Assembly: GCF_003364295.1 (NCBI RefSeq)
Contig: NZ_NXLO01000003.1
Span: 186,001-250,000 of the forward strand
Direction: 5' to 3'
Length of the DNA stretch: 64,000 nucleotides
DNA from: Helicobacter sp. MIT 99-5507
Lineage (GTDB): Bacteria; Campylobacterota; Campylobacteria; Campylobacterales; Helicobacteraceae
Shown here in pieces: positions 43,231 through 52,848 of the stretch. The notes under the pieces are model-generated. The model was not told the origin of the DNA and did no database searches. It worked only from the letters and a program-made list of their open reading frames with translations. The stretch's first letter is position 1. Each line of letters starts with the position of its first letter. Both the position numbers and the translations under genes were made by a program.

Positions 43231-45132
43231 TTAGATAAATAAAGACTTAGATTCTATTAAAAAAGATTCTAGACATTCTGCTATGATATTTGATAAATCT
43301 TTATACGAACTTGATATATCGTTTGTTTTTTCATAAAGCAAACAAAGTAAAAGATTCTGCAATAAATGCAGCATAGAGCCTTCAAATAAGATTCCAATCT
43401 CCCCATTTTTACTACTTTCTTGAAATAAAAATTTAGAAATATCATCAATAAAACAGAATAATTCTTGCTTGGTAGTCACCTTTGAATCTAAAATTTTGCT
43501 TTTTAAATTATTTATATAATCCTTAATATCACCTCTTAAATTATCCTTTATTTCTGCATTATGCGTAAAACTATCTTTTATAGATTCTATTGCAATATTT
43601 TTATTGCTTATATTTTTTAGCTCTATATTCTTTATTGGACATGCACCGCTAATATATGCACCATTATTGATATTATAAACCTTATGTGGTTTATAATATG
43701 TAATAGCAAGCTCTAAAATCTCCTTGCTCAAAGAAAATATAGAATTGCTATATACTTCATCATCAAAATTTCCCCTTACTTTAAATGTATCACTTGGCAA
43801 AGTAGAAGATTCAGCACCATAAAATGAACCACTAGAATGCTTACTCTTACCTTTTATAAATCCACAATCAATACCACAAAGAATAATCTCATCACTAAAT
43901 TTACAAGCTAAAACAAAACCCGCATTACCCACAAATGGCGAACAAAATTCAAGTGCCTTTAAATCTTTTATCATATATGAGCTAGCACTTCCACCACGAT
44001 TAAAAATATAGCTCTCTTTTGCAAGATTTATGACTTTATTATCCACCACACTAGCACAAATAAGTGGCGTATCACCAAGTGGTGCATCATAAAGCACATC
44101 TGCTAAATAATCTATTCTTTCAATTTCTATTTGAAAATCGACTTTAATATTATGTGCTCTTAAGACTTTAAGTGCCGTGCCACAGCTAAAAATTATCATA
44201 TTATTACAATTAGTGCGTAAAAATGAAATATTAGATTCTAGGCTTGGACCACTACCAACAACACAAATTGGGATATTTAGCTTTTTTGGAGAATCTAGCA
44301 TTTTACTTTGCTTGATATTTTTTATTGTATTTTTTACACCAATCATTTCATCTTCAAAACTACCCCAACCTCTAGCATTTGCCTTGTAAGATTCAAGCAC
44401 CATTTCTTTTATTTTGGTAATTTTTGGAGAGATAAAAGCACTTAATTCCAAACGAAGTAAATTATTTGTGACTCTTTTATTGTAAAAATAATGGCTAAGA
44501 AATGATTTTGTCTTGATATTTTCAATAAAAATATAGCAAGATTTATCATTTACTAAATCAAATAACGCCCTAAAATCGACAAAATAACAAGCAATACTAA
44601 ATAATTCTATATCTTCCTCAAAAATAAGCAATGAATGAAACCTATATCCACTCTCTAAGAGAATCTGCAAAAAGATTCCGCCCATAAGCCCAAAAATATT
44701 AGTTTGTGGTAAAAATAAAGATGGCAAATGAAAAGAAGTATTAGAATCTATAATATTTAAATATGTAAAATCAACCATTTTATTGATAGATTCTGCTGTA
44801 ATTTCTAGATTTTTTATCTCAATTTTTGCTAGTTTAATATCATTTGAATACACTCTCCACTGGCTATTATTTAGCGGATTTAAAGCAAGATTTGACGAAA
44901 TATCAAGGATGGAATCTTTTGGATAAAGAAAAATTTTATTTTGTAAATCAATTATATTTATGTCATCTTTGCTAAAAAGAAGTTTATATTTTTTATTTTT
45001 ACCTTCTATCATATTAGCAATAGAATCTGCAATTTTTTTATTATGAACTCTAAAGAATGCTAGATTATCCAACATTCTTTCAAGTATGAAATGTTCATCT
45101 CTATTTTTTAGAGATTCTAAAATATTTTGCAA
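43231..45132 (-). CDS. Motility accessory factor (Maf/DUF115) type glycosyltransferase
   Basis: The 633-residue protein belongs to the Maf family, which adds pseudaminic or legionaminic acid to flagellins. The central DUF115 domain is clear: VVGSGPSLESNISFLR near 290, FSCGTALKVLRAHNIKVDFQIEIER and IILCGIDCGFI...SGSFYGAE. N- and C-terminal parts are more variable and helical, as in the family. It follows flgE by one base on the same strand, so it is under the hook sigma-54 promoter. Whether its target is flagellin is inferred from family and context. Confidence 0.88.
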   Translation of the reverse strand: MQNILESLKNRDEHFILERMLDNLAFFRVHNKKIADSIANMIEGKNKKYKLLFSKDDINIIDLQNKIFLYPKDSILDISSNLALNPLNNSQWRVYSNDIKLAKIEIKNLEITAESINKMVDFTYLNIIDSNTSFHLPSLFLPQTNIFGLMGGIFLQILLESGYRFHSLLIFEEDIELFSIACYFVDFRALFDLVNDKSCYIFIENIKTKSFLSHYFYNKRVTNNLLRLELSAFISPKITKIKEMVLESYKANARGWGSFEDEMIGVKNTIKNIKQSKMLDSPKKLNIPICVVGSGPSLESNISFLRTNCNNMIIFSCGTALKVLRAHNIKVDFQIEIERIDYLADVLYDAPLGDTPLICASVVDNKVINLAKESYIFNRGGSASSYMIKDLKALEFCSPFVGNAGFVLACKFSDEIILCGIDCGFIKGKSKHSSGSFYGAESSTLPSDTFKVRGNFDDEVYSNSIFSLSKEILELAITYYKPHKVYNINNGAYISGACPIKNIELKNISNKNIAIESIKDSFTHNAEIKDNLRGDIKDYINNLKSKILDSKVTTKQELFCFIDDISKFLFQESSKNGEIGILFEGSMLHLLQNLLLCLLYEKTNDISSSYKDLSNIIAECLESFLIESKSLFI

Positions 45133-45133
45133 A

Positions 45134-47284
45134 TTATTGCTTCAATCCAAGTAAAGTATTTAGTATTTGATCTGATGTGGTTACAGCTTTTGAATTGGCT
45201 TGAAACCCTCTTTGCACTACTATTAATTGTGTCAATGCTCTACTTAAATCAACATTACTCATTTCTAGTTTTGAGCCGCTTATTCCGCCTCTTCTACCTG
45301 TATTTGGCGCACCAATAATTGGACCTCCAGAGTTTCCAGATTGGCTATAAATATTTCCACCTTCAGCTTGCAAACCTGCATTGTTTGCAAAATTTGCTAA
45401 TGCAACTTGTGCAAGAGCAAGCGCCTTACCATTGCTAAATGCACCAAGAAGTGTTCCATTTGAATCAAATCTAATATCTTCTAAATCGCCTGCTTGATAA
45501 CCATTTCCAGCTATATTATAAGTTTCTGAAACCCTATCAACACTTGTCAAACCACCAAATGTGCCATTATCTCCAAAAGCTAATTCTATCCTTTGTGGTG
45601 CAGTAGAACCATTTTTAGGATCAAATTGTAAAACTGGCGGATTCATACCAGCAAGACTACCATCAGAATTAAATGTAGCCCTACCACCTTCAAATATATT
45701 TGGTCTAATAGCCGAACCACCTAAAAATTGTGCTGGCTCTGGAAGTATAGCCCTAAAACTCCATTCACTATCGCCAACTTTAAAAAATTCAAATCTAATT
45801 GTATGTTTAGATCCAAGACTATCAACTACATCTACACTTGTAGCATGAGTGGCTACACCAAATACGCCTGTGCTTGTCGCATTTCCACCCTCAACAAGAG
45901 AAGTCGTAGCTAATCCTGCCATAGATTCTTTAAATAGCACATTGTCAGTAACATTGCTTGAATAAAAACTGCTAATATTGATATTTAAATTATTTTGCAA
46001 ATCATCACCATCATCCAAATTTTGCATCTCAAACATACCATGGCTATTTACACTAACTTTTACGCTAGCTGTGCTATCTGCATATTGGACTTGTGGATTT
46101 TTTATCACATTTGCATCTTGCTGTATTAATGCCCTTAAATCTTCTGTTGTTCTAAATTGTCCTATTGTAGAATCTGCATCTTCTGATTTTGTATAATTAT
46201 ATGCAAATGCAGTAATAACGCTATCACCTTGTGCAAAATTCGCCAATGCTCCTGTTCCACCTGATGTAATCAAAATATTTTTATTACTTCTATCGCCATT
46301 TTTATCATTTTGATTTTCAAGTCTAAGCAATCCATTATCAACATATGCTTGCACGCCTGTTTTATCACTTACTGCATTAATAGCATTTTGTGCAGCTACA
46401 ATAGAGCTAATGCCTGTTGCAGCAGAATCATTTATAAATGAAATCTCCTCTCCATTAATACCAATTGTGCTAGATTCTGCAGTTGGAACAACTGCCTGTC
46501 TCATTTGAGCTACTTGGTAGCTAATCCAAATACCTTGATTTTCTTTTAGTGCTAAAGCATCGCCATCAACATTAAATAACACACCAAAATCATATGCTTC
46601 TTGTTGGATTTTATTTGCAGAATCATATAATCTAATTTGCGGATTTACCTCGCTCTTTATGCTAGAATCTAAGGATGATAGAGATATCATTTGGTCTGCT
46701 TTTTTCCCTGCATTTAAATTTGCTCTTAGTGTTATAGAAGTCGTAGATTTAGCTGGCATAACCATAGCTGGATCGATTCTTATATTTTGTATAGGACCAG
46801 TGCTATCAACTTTGAAAAAATCATCTTCTGACATATATTCAACATCTGCCAACTCTCCTCTAGCCCAACCTTGAACTATATATCCACCGGCATTTACTAG
46901 ATTACCATTAGCATCAAATAAAAACTCTCCATTTCTTGTATAATTGCGAGTAATACCTCTATCTGGGCTAACTATAAAAAATCCATCGCCCTCGATTGCT
47001 AAATCTGTTTTAATATCTGTATTTTGTGTATTACCTTGAGAAAAAACTTTAGTAGTTGCTTCTACGCCAACACCTAGCCCTACTGAATAATCATTTTGAC
47101 CACCAAGTCCATTTTTATATGGTGAAGTTGCTATATGCTTTATTTGAGATAGCATATCAACAAATGAAGCTCTTGAATATTTAAAGCCAACCGTATTAAC
47201 ATTTGAAATATTATTACTTTCAACATCTAGAGCGATTTGATGTGCCTGCATTCCACTTACGCCTGACCATAAAGACTTTAACAT
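45134..47284 (-). CDS. flgE: Flagellar hook protein FlgE
   Basis: The 716-residue hook protein has the rod/hook N-terminal motif (WSGVSGMQAHQIALDVESNNISNVNTVGFKYSR in part: SGVSGMQAHQIALD and NNISNVNTVGFK) and the C-terminal SNVDLSRALTQLIVVQRGFQANSK helix. The length equals that of H. pylori FlgE (718), with long surface domains inserted in the middle; these vary between species. It is transcribed from a perfect sigma-54 promoter at 47324-47342 and leads the hook/Maf operon. Confidence 0.96.
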   Translation of the reverse strand: MLKSLWSGVSGMQAHQIALDVESNNISNVNTVGFKYSRASFVDMLSQIKHIATSPYKNGLGGQNDYSVGLGVGVEATTKVFSQGNTQNTDIKTDLAIEGDGFFIVSPDRGITRNYTRNGEFLFDANGNLVNAGGYIVQGWARGELADVEYMSEDDFFKVDSTGPIQNIRIDPAMVMPAKSTTSITLRANLNAGKKADQMISLSSLDSSIKSEVNPQIRLYDSANKIQQEAYDFGVLFNVDGDALALKENQGIWISYQVAQMRQAVVPTAESSTIGINGEEISFINDSAATGISSIVAAQNAINAVSDKTGVQAYVDNGLLRLENQNDKNGDRSNKNILITSGGTGALANFAQGDSVITAFAYNYTKSEDADSTIGQFRTTEDLRALIQQDANVIKNPQVQYADSTASVKVSVNSHGMFEMQNLDDGDDLQNNLNINISSFYSSNVTDNVLFKESMAGLATTSLVEGGNATSTGVFGVATHATSVDVVDSLGSKHTIRFEFFKVGDSEWSFRAILPEPAQFLGGSAIRPNIFEGGRATFNSDGSLAGMNPPVLQFDPKNGSTAPQRIELAFGDNGTFGGLTSVDRVSETYNIAGNGYQAGDLEDIRFDSNGTLLGAFSNGKALALAQVALANFANNAGLQAEGGNIYSQSGNSGGPIIGAPNTGRRGGISGSKLEMSNVDLSRALTQLIVVQRGFQANSKAVTTSDQILNTLLGLKQ

Positions 47285-47323
47285 ATATTATCCTTGTGTG
47301 TAAAAAATTTATTACGAAGGATA

Positions 47324-47342
47324 AAGCAAAAAACATTCCAAA
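47324..47342 (-). promoter_or_regulatory. Sigma-54 (RpoN) promoter of flgE
   Basis: On the minus strand TTTGGAATGTTTTTTGCTT has GG and GC separated by exactly 10 bases. It shares TTTGGAATGT and TTTGCTT with the flgG2 promoter at 5118-5136. The start site would be near 47314, 30 bases before the ATG. Confidence 0.87.
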
Positions 47343-47358
47343 ATGCAAAAAAAAGAAG

Positions 47359-47390
47359 AAAAATATTTAGTCTTACAACTAAATATTTTT
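47359..47390 (-). terminator. Intrinsic terminator of the arsRS-hemB-aspB operon
   Basis: AAAAATATTTAGT and ACTAAATATTTTT form a perfect 13-pair stem around a 6-base loop, 9 bases past the aspB stop. On the minus strand it is followed by a T-rich run (TTCTTCTTTTTTTT). It separates aspB from the flgE promoter. Confidence 0.85.
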
Positions 47391-47398
47391 AAAAGAAT

Positions 47399-48571
47399 TT
47401 ATAAGTTTGCTATATATCTATCTATTCTTGTGATACCAGCTTTTATTTGCTCTTCACTGCAAGCAAATGAGAATCTTACATAACCATCCATTCCAAATGC
47501 CACACCAGGCACCAATGCCACACCTTCTTTTTCAAGCAAATCTTTACAAAAAGCCATAGAATCTGGATTTATTTTTTTAATATTTATAAATAAATAAAAT
47601 GCACCTTGAGGCAATCTAACATTTAGTAATTTTATATCATTTATTAATTTGTATGCCAAATCTCTTCTAATATTAAATGCTGATATAAAATTGTCAATAT
47701 CCATTTTTGCATCACCATTCAATCCAAAAATAGAAGCTTTTTGAGTAATAGAATTTATATTTGATGTGCTTTGACTTTGAAGATTATTTAACATTTTTAT
47801 CAATGTTTTATCTTTTGATGCAGCATAGCCCATTCTCCAGCCTGTCATTGCAACAGCTTTGCTAAGTCCATTTATAGTAATTGTCCTATTTAGCATATCA
47901 TTATTAATGCTACCAGTAGAAGTAAAGCTTATATTGTCATATACCAATCTTTCATATATTTCATCACTTACAACAATAATATCTGTATCTTTTAATACTT
48001 CATATAATGATAGTAACTCATCTTTTGAATATACCATCCCTGTTGGGTTTGATGGAGATGTCAAAACTAATATCTTTGTTTTAGGTGTGATTGCAGCTCT
48101 TAATTGACTTGCATTGATTTTAAAATCATTATCTTCATCAGTTTCAATAAAGATACTTTTCCCACCAAAATATCTAACAAGTTCTGGATAAGTAACCCAA
48201 TAAGGTGATGGTATGATGACTTCATCGCCAGAATCTACAAGTGCAGCAAAAACATTAAATAATGAATGTTTAGCTCCATTGCTTACTATTATTTCATTTG
48301 GTTCATAATCTAGATTGTTTTCACTTTTTAACTTATTGCTAATTGCAACTAGCAGTTCATTTATACCACTAACTTGAGTATATTTTGTAAAACCACTATT
48401 AATAGCCCTTATAGCTTCATCTTTTATTATTTTTGGAGTATCAAAATCTGGTTCGCCTGCAGAAAATGACAATACATCTTTGCCTTGTGCCTTCAAATCC
48501 CTAGCAAGCGAGCTAATGGCTATTGTTAAAGATTCTTCTAAAGTTGAAATTCGTTTTGAATATTTCATCAT
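47399..48571 (-). CDS. aspB: Aspartate aminotransferase (class I)
   Basis: The 390-residue PLP enzyme transaminates aspartate/2-oxoglutarate. It has FSAGEPDFDTP near 37, PSPYWVTYPELVRYFGG near 120, SPSNPTG near 168, the DEIYERLVY block, and the lysine in NGLSKAVAMTGWRMGY. These match the bacterial subgroup Ib aspartate aminotransferases (HP0672-like). A second ATG three bases in (48568) has better spacing to AAAGGT and may be the true start. It lies 11 bases after hemB and is followed by a strong terminator. Confidence 0.92.
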   Translation of the reverse strand: MMKYSKRISTLEESLTIAISSLARDLKAQGKDVLSFSAGEPDFDTPKIIKDEAIRAINSGFTKYTQVSGINELLVAISNKLKSENNLDYEPNEIIVSNGAKHSLFNVFAALVDSGDEVIIPSPYWVTYPELVRYFGGKSIFIETDEDNDFKINASQLRAAITPKTKILVLTSPSNPTGMVYSKDELLSLYEVLKDTDIIVVSDEIYERLVYDNISFTSTGSINNDMLNRTITINGLSKAVAMTGWRMGYAASKDKTLIKMLNNLQSQSTSNINSITQKASIFGLNGDAKMDIDNFISAFNIRRDLAYKLINDIKLLNVRLPQGAFYLFINIKKINPDSMAFCKDLLEKEGVALVPGVAFGMDGYVRFSFACSEEQIKAGITRIDRYIANL

Positions 48572-48582
48572 ATACCTTTATT

Positions 48583-49545
48583 TTAAATTAAGTTTGCAAT
48601 TTCCTTTGCATGATAGCTAATAATAATATTTGCTCCTGCCCTCTTAAAAGATATCATCATCTCAAGTAATGCCCTCTCATAATCAATCAATTTAGCCATT
48701 TTAGCGGCTTTTAGCATTGCATATTCTCCACTTACATTATAAACAGCTAGTGGAAGACGGCTATTTTCTCTAATATCTCTTACGATATCAAGATAACTAA
48801 GAGCTGGTTTTACCATCAATATATCAGCACCTTCACTCTCATCTAACAAAGATTCTCTTATCGCTTCACTTCTATTTGCTGGATTTTGCTGATATGTATT
48901 TCTACTGCCAAAACTAGGAGTAGAATCTGCGACATCTCTAAAAGGTCCATAAAATGCACTTGCAAATTTTGTAGAATAACTCATAATAAGGGTATTTGTA
49001 AGATTATTAGAATCAAGTGCATTTCTAATAGCTTTTATTTGTCCATCCATCATCGCACTTGGAGCAATAATATCTGCACCACTTGAAGCTAAAATCACTG
49101 CTTGTTTTGCTAATATTTCTAAAGTTTTATCATTATCTACATCATTATTAGAATCTAAGATTCCACAATGTCCGTGGTCTGTATATTCACAAAAACACAA
49201 ATCCACGCTAATTATCATATCGCTAAATCTCTCTTTTATAGCATGCACCGCTTTTGCTACTATAGAATCATGTGATAACGCGCTAGAGCCTATACTATCT
49301 TTAATATCTGGAATCCCAAATAAAATAATATGTGATATACCAAGATTTTGTAGATTGTCACATTCTTTTAAGATATTATCAATGCTCATTTGATAGACAT
49401 CTGGCATAGATTTGATTTGATTTTTTATATTGTTGCCTTCTACAACAAACAAAGGATACACAAAATTGCTAAGATGAATTCTGCTCTCATTTAGCATTTC
49501 TCTTATTTTTTCATTCTTTCTTAATCTTCTAAGCCGAATCATCAT
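48583..49545 (-). CDS. hemB: Delta-aminolevulinic acid dehydratase (porphobilinogen synthase)
   Basis: HemB joins two 5-aminolevulinate molecules in haem synthesis. The 320-residue protein has [10 protein letters not shown] near 29, the metal/cysteine region [16 protein letters not shown] near 115-130, [12 protein letters not shown], the Schiff-base lysine region [21 protein letters not shown], and the second lysine in DILMVKPAL. The cysteine-rich site suggests a zinc enzyme. The ATG at 49542 has better spacing from GAGGAA than 49545. It sits next to arsS, the H. pylori order HP0163-HP0165. Confidence 0.95.
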   Translation of the reverse strand: MMIRLRRLRKNEKIREMLNESRIHLSNFVYPLFVVEGNNIKNQIKSMPDVYQMSIDNILKECDNLQNLGISHIILFGIPDIKDSIGSSALSHDSIVAKAVHAIKERFSDMIISVDLCFCEYTDHGHCGILDSNNDVDNDKTLEILAKQAVILASSGADIIAPSAMMDGQIKAIRNALDSNNLTNTLIMSYSTKFASAFYGPFRDVADSTPSFGSRNTYQQNPANRSEAIRESLLDESEGADILMVKPALSYLDIVRDIRENSRLPLAVYNVSGEYAMLKAAKMAKLIDYERALLEMMISFKRAGANIIISYHAKEIANLI

Positions 49546-49551
49546 TCTTCC

Positions 49552-50808
49552 TCAAACTTCATTAGTATCATTTATTATACAATCCCTAATATAAAAATAA
49601 TGATTGTTATCTACATATTTATAATCAAGCACAAGATTCTGAGATTCTACCGTATTTTTTATGATATACATACCAAGTCCAAGCCCCTTTTGCTTATTAT
49701 CACTGCCATCACTATAAAATGGGGAAAAATACTTATGTAAGTCATCTTTGAAAGGTTTGCCTTGATTTTGTATTACAAGATCTTTGCCCTCTACAAAAAT
49801 CACTACACGATGATCATCTGAATACTTAAGAGCGTTATCTAATAAATTTTTCACACTAAGACTCATTAAATCAAAATCCGCAAACATCTGTGCTTCCCTG
49901 CTAATAAGGATCACATTTCTTGGTCTTTCTTCCTCAATAAGTAGCATTTTATTTATATTATCAATCAAATCAATAAGCCTAAATCTACTTTTAGAGATTT
50001 TATAATTATTTGTATTCATTTCTTCGATTTTTGCAAAGTTATCGATTATAACATTAAGTCTTGTAAAAGCAGAAATAAGCCTATTTTTTGCTTTTGTATC
50101 AGTTATCATTTCTGTAACTATTCTACCCTTTGCAATAGGAGTTTTTAATTCATGCATAATAGAGCGTAAAAATAAAACTCTAGCTTTATTCATTTCATTG
50201 ATAGTATTTGCAGCTTTTGCAAACTCCTTGCTTAATTCCCCTATTTCATCTTTATTATCGGATATGACTTTTATATCCATATTACCATTTGCAAATTTTT
50301 TAACTTCGCGTCTTAGCAATCTAAGCGGAAGAAGTGATTTTAAAACAAGTATATAAAAAAATACAAGAGTGATAAAAGATAAAAGTGCTATTACATAATA
50401 AGTCGTATAATCATCGTAGTTATAGTCTGTATAGATAAATTTATTGCCATTTTTTACATCTTCTATGATAATGTAATAATGCCCATTTATCTTTTTCATA
50501 TTAACAATGATTTGTTTTCTATCATTATAAATTACTAAATAGCGATTTGAAACTTTAGATAAAATACTAGAATCTTCAACTTGATAAAACCCAACATCAT
50601 AAAGATATGTTTGCAGATCTTCTATTTCATAACCAAACTTGAATAAATCACTGATATTATCAATAACACTATCATATCTTTGTTCAATGACTGCATTGTC
50701 CTTATTTGCTTTTGAGCCAATAAAATATAAAACAAAAAATATAAAACTTATTGAGCTAAAAATAAATAGTAATGTAATCTTTACAATCAAAGAATCTGAT
50801 TTTAGCAT
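49552..50808 (-). CDS. arsS: Sensor histidine kinase ArsS-like
   Basis: The 418-residue kinase has two membrane helices (about 10-30 and 135-160) around a periplasmic sensor of about 100 residues, a HAMP domain, the dimerisation/H-box FLRSIMHELKTPIAKGR (His about 218), an N-box NLLDNALKYSD, and G-box KGLGLGMYIIKN. In H. pylori the orthologue senses low pH with ArsR. The periplasmic domain holds two histidines or less, so whether pH is the signal here cannot be told. No poly-C or other homopolymer tract is seen near its 3' end. It follows arsR by 10 bases. Confidence 0.88.
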   Translation of the reverse strand: MLKSDSLIVKITLLFIFSSISFIFFVLYFIGSKANKDNAVIEQRYDSVIDNISDLFKFGYEIEDLQTYLYDVGFYQVEDSSILSKVSNRYLVIYNDRKQIIVNMKKINGHYYIIIEDVKNGNKFIYTDYNYDDYTTYYVIALLSFITLVFFYILVLKSLLPLRLLRREVKKFANGNMDIKVISDNKDEIGELSKEFAKAANTINEMNKARVLFLRSIMHELKTPIAKGRIVTEMITDTKAKNRLISAFTRLNVIIDNFAKIEEMNTNNYKISKSRFRLIDLIDNINKMLLIEEERPRNVILISREAQMFADFDLMSLSVKNLLDNALKYSDDHRVVIFVEGKDLVIQNQGKPFKDDLHKYFSPFYSDGSDNKQKGLGLGMYIIKNTVESQNLVLDYKYVDNNHYFYIRDCIINDTNEV

Positions 50809-50818
50809 TTAGTATGAC

Positions 50819-51502
50819 TTATATATTTAGTTTATAGCCAAGACCTCTTGCAGAGAGGATATATTTTGGATGTTTCACATCTTCACATATTTTACTGCGT
50901 AATCTACCTATAATCACATCTATACTTTTATAATCACCTTGTGATTTTATAGAATCACACTTTTCTGCGATAACTGATCTAGAAAATATATGATTTGGTT
51001 TAGACATAAAAAGGGTTAGTATTTCATATTCGGCTCTTGTTAAATCTATTTTTTTGCCTTTAAAAAATACATTCATACTATCTTTATCTACGACAAAATC
51101 TGTATTATATTGATTTCCTAAGATAGATTGAGTTGGGACTATGCTATATCTTCTAAGAACACTATTTATCCTTGCTAATAATTCTTTTGGATCATATGGT
51201 TTTGGTAAATAGTCATCTGCACCATATTCAAGTGCATCTATTTTATCTTGTGTATCACTTCTTGCTGAAGATATAATAATTGGAATATTTTTATGCTTTG
51301 TTATTTTTTTGCAGACATCTATACCATCAATATTTGGCAGAGTTAAATCAAGAAGTAATAAGTCATACTTTTGTTTTTCTATTGCTCGCATTCCTACTAT
51401 AGGGTCTGTATAGTTTGTAACATTTATATTATTTTCTTTTAAAAATTCAGATAAAATCTCTGCTAACTCTATATCATCTTCTATCATTATTATTTCTATC
51501 AT
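50819..51502 (-). CDS. arsR: OmpR-type response regulator ArsR-like
   Basis: The 227-residue regulator has an intact receiver: acidic pair in MIEDD, phosphoacceptor Asp52 in [13 protein letters not shown], and the lysine in [11 protein letters not shown], then a winged-helix domain ([49 protein letters not shown]). Length and Asp52 position agree with H. pylori ArsR (225). It regulates acid-response genes there. It is transcribed with two small genes upstream and arsS, hemB, aspB downstream. Confidence 0.9.
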   Translation of the reverse strand: MIEIIMIEDDIELAEILSEFLKENNINVTNYTDPIVGMRAIEKQKYDLLLLDLTLPNIDGIDVCKKITKHKNIPIIISSARSDTQDKIDALEYGADDYLPKPYDPKELLARINSVLRRYSIVPTQSILGNQYNTDFVVDKDSMNVFFKGKKIDLTRAEYEILTLFMSKPNHIFSRSVIAEKCDSIKSQGDYKSIDVIIGRLRSKICEDVKHPKYILSARGLGYKLNI

Positions 51503-51527
51503 TTTACTATTCCTTAATCTTTTTGCA

Positions 51528-51851
51528 TCAATCTTGTTTAGCCAAATCTTTAATCACTTTTAGTCTATCTTCAATAATATAAAGCTGATATTCAAGATAA
51601 CTAATAACCATTTCTAGTTTTATTTCCAATGTAGAATCTTTTGTATTTTTTAACCCTTCAAATAATACTAAAGACTTTTCTTTTAATCGAAGTAAAGTGA
51701 TAATTTCATCATCAAAATTATTTTTTATTTCTACTTCATCAATAGAGGCATATTGTTCTATTTCTTTTATATCACTTTGCATATGAGAATCATTCTTGGT
51801 TTGTGCCCCTAGCTCAGAGATAGTAGATAATATAGCTTCTTTAGTATCCAA
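51528..51851 (-). CDS. Small conserved protein upstream of arsR, CiaD-like
   Basis: The 107-residue acidic protein has no signal peptide or membrane helix. The C-terminal half is helical, with a [16 protein letters not shown] and [22 protein letters not shown] pattern that resembles the CiaD-like domain found in small campylobacterial proteins; I recall this from family pattern and it was not tested. It holds the place of HP0167 in H. pylori. It overlaps the preceding gene by 11 bases, so the two are coexpressed. Confidence 0.6.
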   Translation of the reverse strand: MDTKEAILSTISELGAQTKNDSHMQSDIKEIEQYASIDEVEIKNNFDDEIITLLRLKEKSLVLFEGLKNTKDSTLEIKLEMVISYLEYQLYIIEDRLKVIKDLAKQD

Positions 51852-52083
51852 TCAGCCACCTCTCAAGTTCTATTAATTTTTCTTTAGAATCTGCATTTAT
51901 AAAAGTATCATACATATCCAAATTTAATCCACTAATATCAATATTTCTTGTAGCAAGTCGTCTTAAAGATTCTTCTGCCTCAACATCATCTGGATAAATA
52001 GATAAGATATTTCTACAAATTTTCACTACATTTTCCTTATTTCCTCTAATGTCATATATGCTTGCCAAAAGATGTTTGTCCAT
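51841..52083 (-). CDS. Small TPR-like protein opening the arsRS operon
   Basis: The 80-residue protein has one or two helical repeats of TPR type (LLASIYDIRGNKENVVKICRNILSIYPDDVEAEESLRRL), followed by a short acidic helix. No catalytic motif is visible. It corresponds in position to HP0168. A strong GGGGA ribosome site precedes the ATG. It probably acts in protein contacts, which is inference only. Confidence 0.65.
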   Translation of the reverse strand: MDKHLLASIYDIRGNKENVVKICRNILSIYPDDVEAEESLRRLATRNIDISGLNLDMYDTFINADSKEKLIELERWLIGY

Positions 52084-52148
52084 GAAAATCCCCGCTTATA
52101 TAGCTATATTTTTTAAAATATGTATTTTTACAAGGAAGCTTTTTAAGC

Positions 52149-52154
52149 TATAAT
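52149..52154 (+). promoter_or_regulatory. Likely -10 box for the coiled-coil membrane protein gene
   Basis: TATAAT after TTTTAAGC lies 80 bases before the ATG at 52234, in the 150-base divergent gap with the TPR-like gene. Confidence 0.45.
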
Positions 52155-52233
52155 TTTAACAAAAATGAATTAAATTACAAATAATCTTTAAGTTGATTGT
52201 AAGTAATTTTATAAAAAAGGTAAATGGCATAAT

Positions 52234-52800
52234 ATGGACAATATAAACAAAAAAGAAGAACTTGCAGAAATGCTTTTTAAGCTAATTGAAGATATAGGAC
52301 ATACTGAAGAATTAATAGAAGAAATAAAAGGAGAAACAAATTCTATAAAAGATAAAATCAAACAAGATATAGAGCTAATCCAAGAAAAACTAGAGCAACA
52401 ATCAAAAGCCATTACCAATAAAAATCTTGAAAACAAAGATGGAGATTCTAAGATTAAAGTAATAAATCAAAAAATAGACACACTAAACGATGAAATAAAA
52501 AACTTAAAAAAATTAAAAAATAATTTTATTGAGATAAATGAATTAGCAAACCTAGATTATTCAATAGCACAAAAAGTTATACTAAAAAAAGAAATAAAAA
52601 GATGGCAGGCTATGGTCATTGGAATCTTATCTGCATTTTCAATACTTAGCATTATATTTTTTATATTTATAGGAAATCTTTCAATGGAGAGTGCTGTAAC
52701 TTATATTGGATTTTCTATACCATTTTGTATAGCAATATATTCTATAAATAATAATCTAAAAAAACTAAATTCACAAAAAAATGGAATTAAAGAAAAATAA
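52234..52800 (+). CDS. Coiled-coil protein with C-terminal membrane hairpin, unknown
   Basis: The 188-residue protein has a long charged coiled-coil (about residues 1-105; heptad-like EELIEEIKGETNSIKDKI and INQKIDTLNDEIKNLKKL) and two membrane helices (about 127-147 and 153-170), ending in a lysine-rich tail. I do not recognise a family. The ribosome site is weak (AAAAAAGG, 14 bases upstream). It is followed by the Hcp-type gene after 48 bases on the same strand. Confidence 0.65.
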   Translation: MDNINKKEELAEMLFKLIEDIGHTEELIEEIKGETNSIKDKIKQDIELIQEKLEQQSKAITNKNLENKDGDSKIKVINQKIDTLNDEIKNLKKLKNNFIEINELANLDYSIAQKVILKKEIKRWQAMVIGILSAFSILSIIFFIFIGNLSMESAVTYIGFSIPFCIAIYSINNNLKKLNSQKNGIKEK

Positions 52801-52848
52801 AACAAAATTTGACGATTTTAAAATAAAAAAAAGGTTAATAATTTATTT

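Noticed and set aside
49552-49620. Possible phase-variable homopolymer at the 3' end of arsS
   Set aside because: I recalled such a tract in H. pylori arsS and looked for it, but no long poly-C or other homopolymer is present here.
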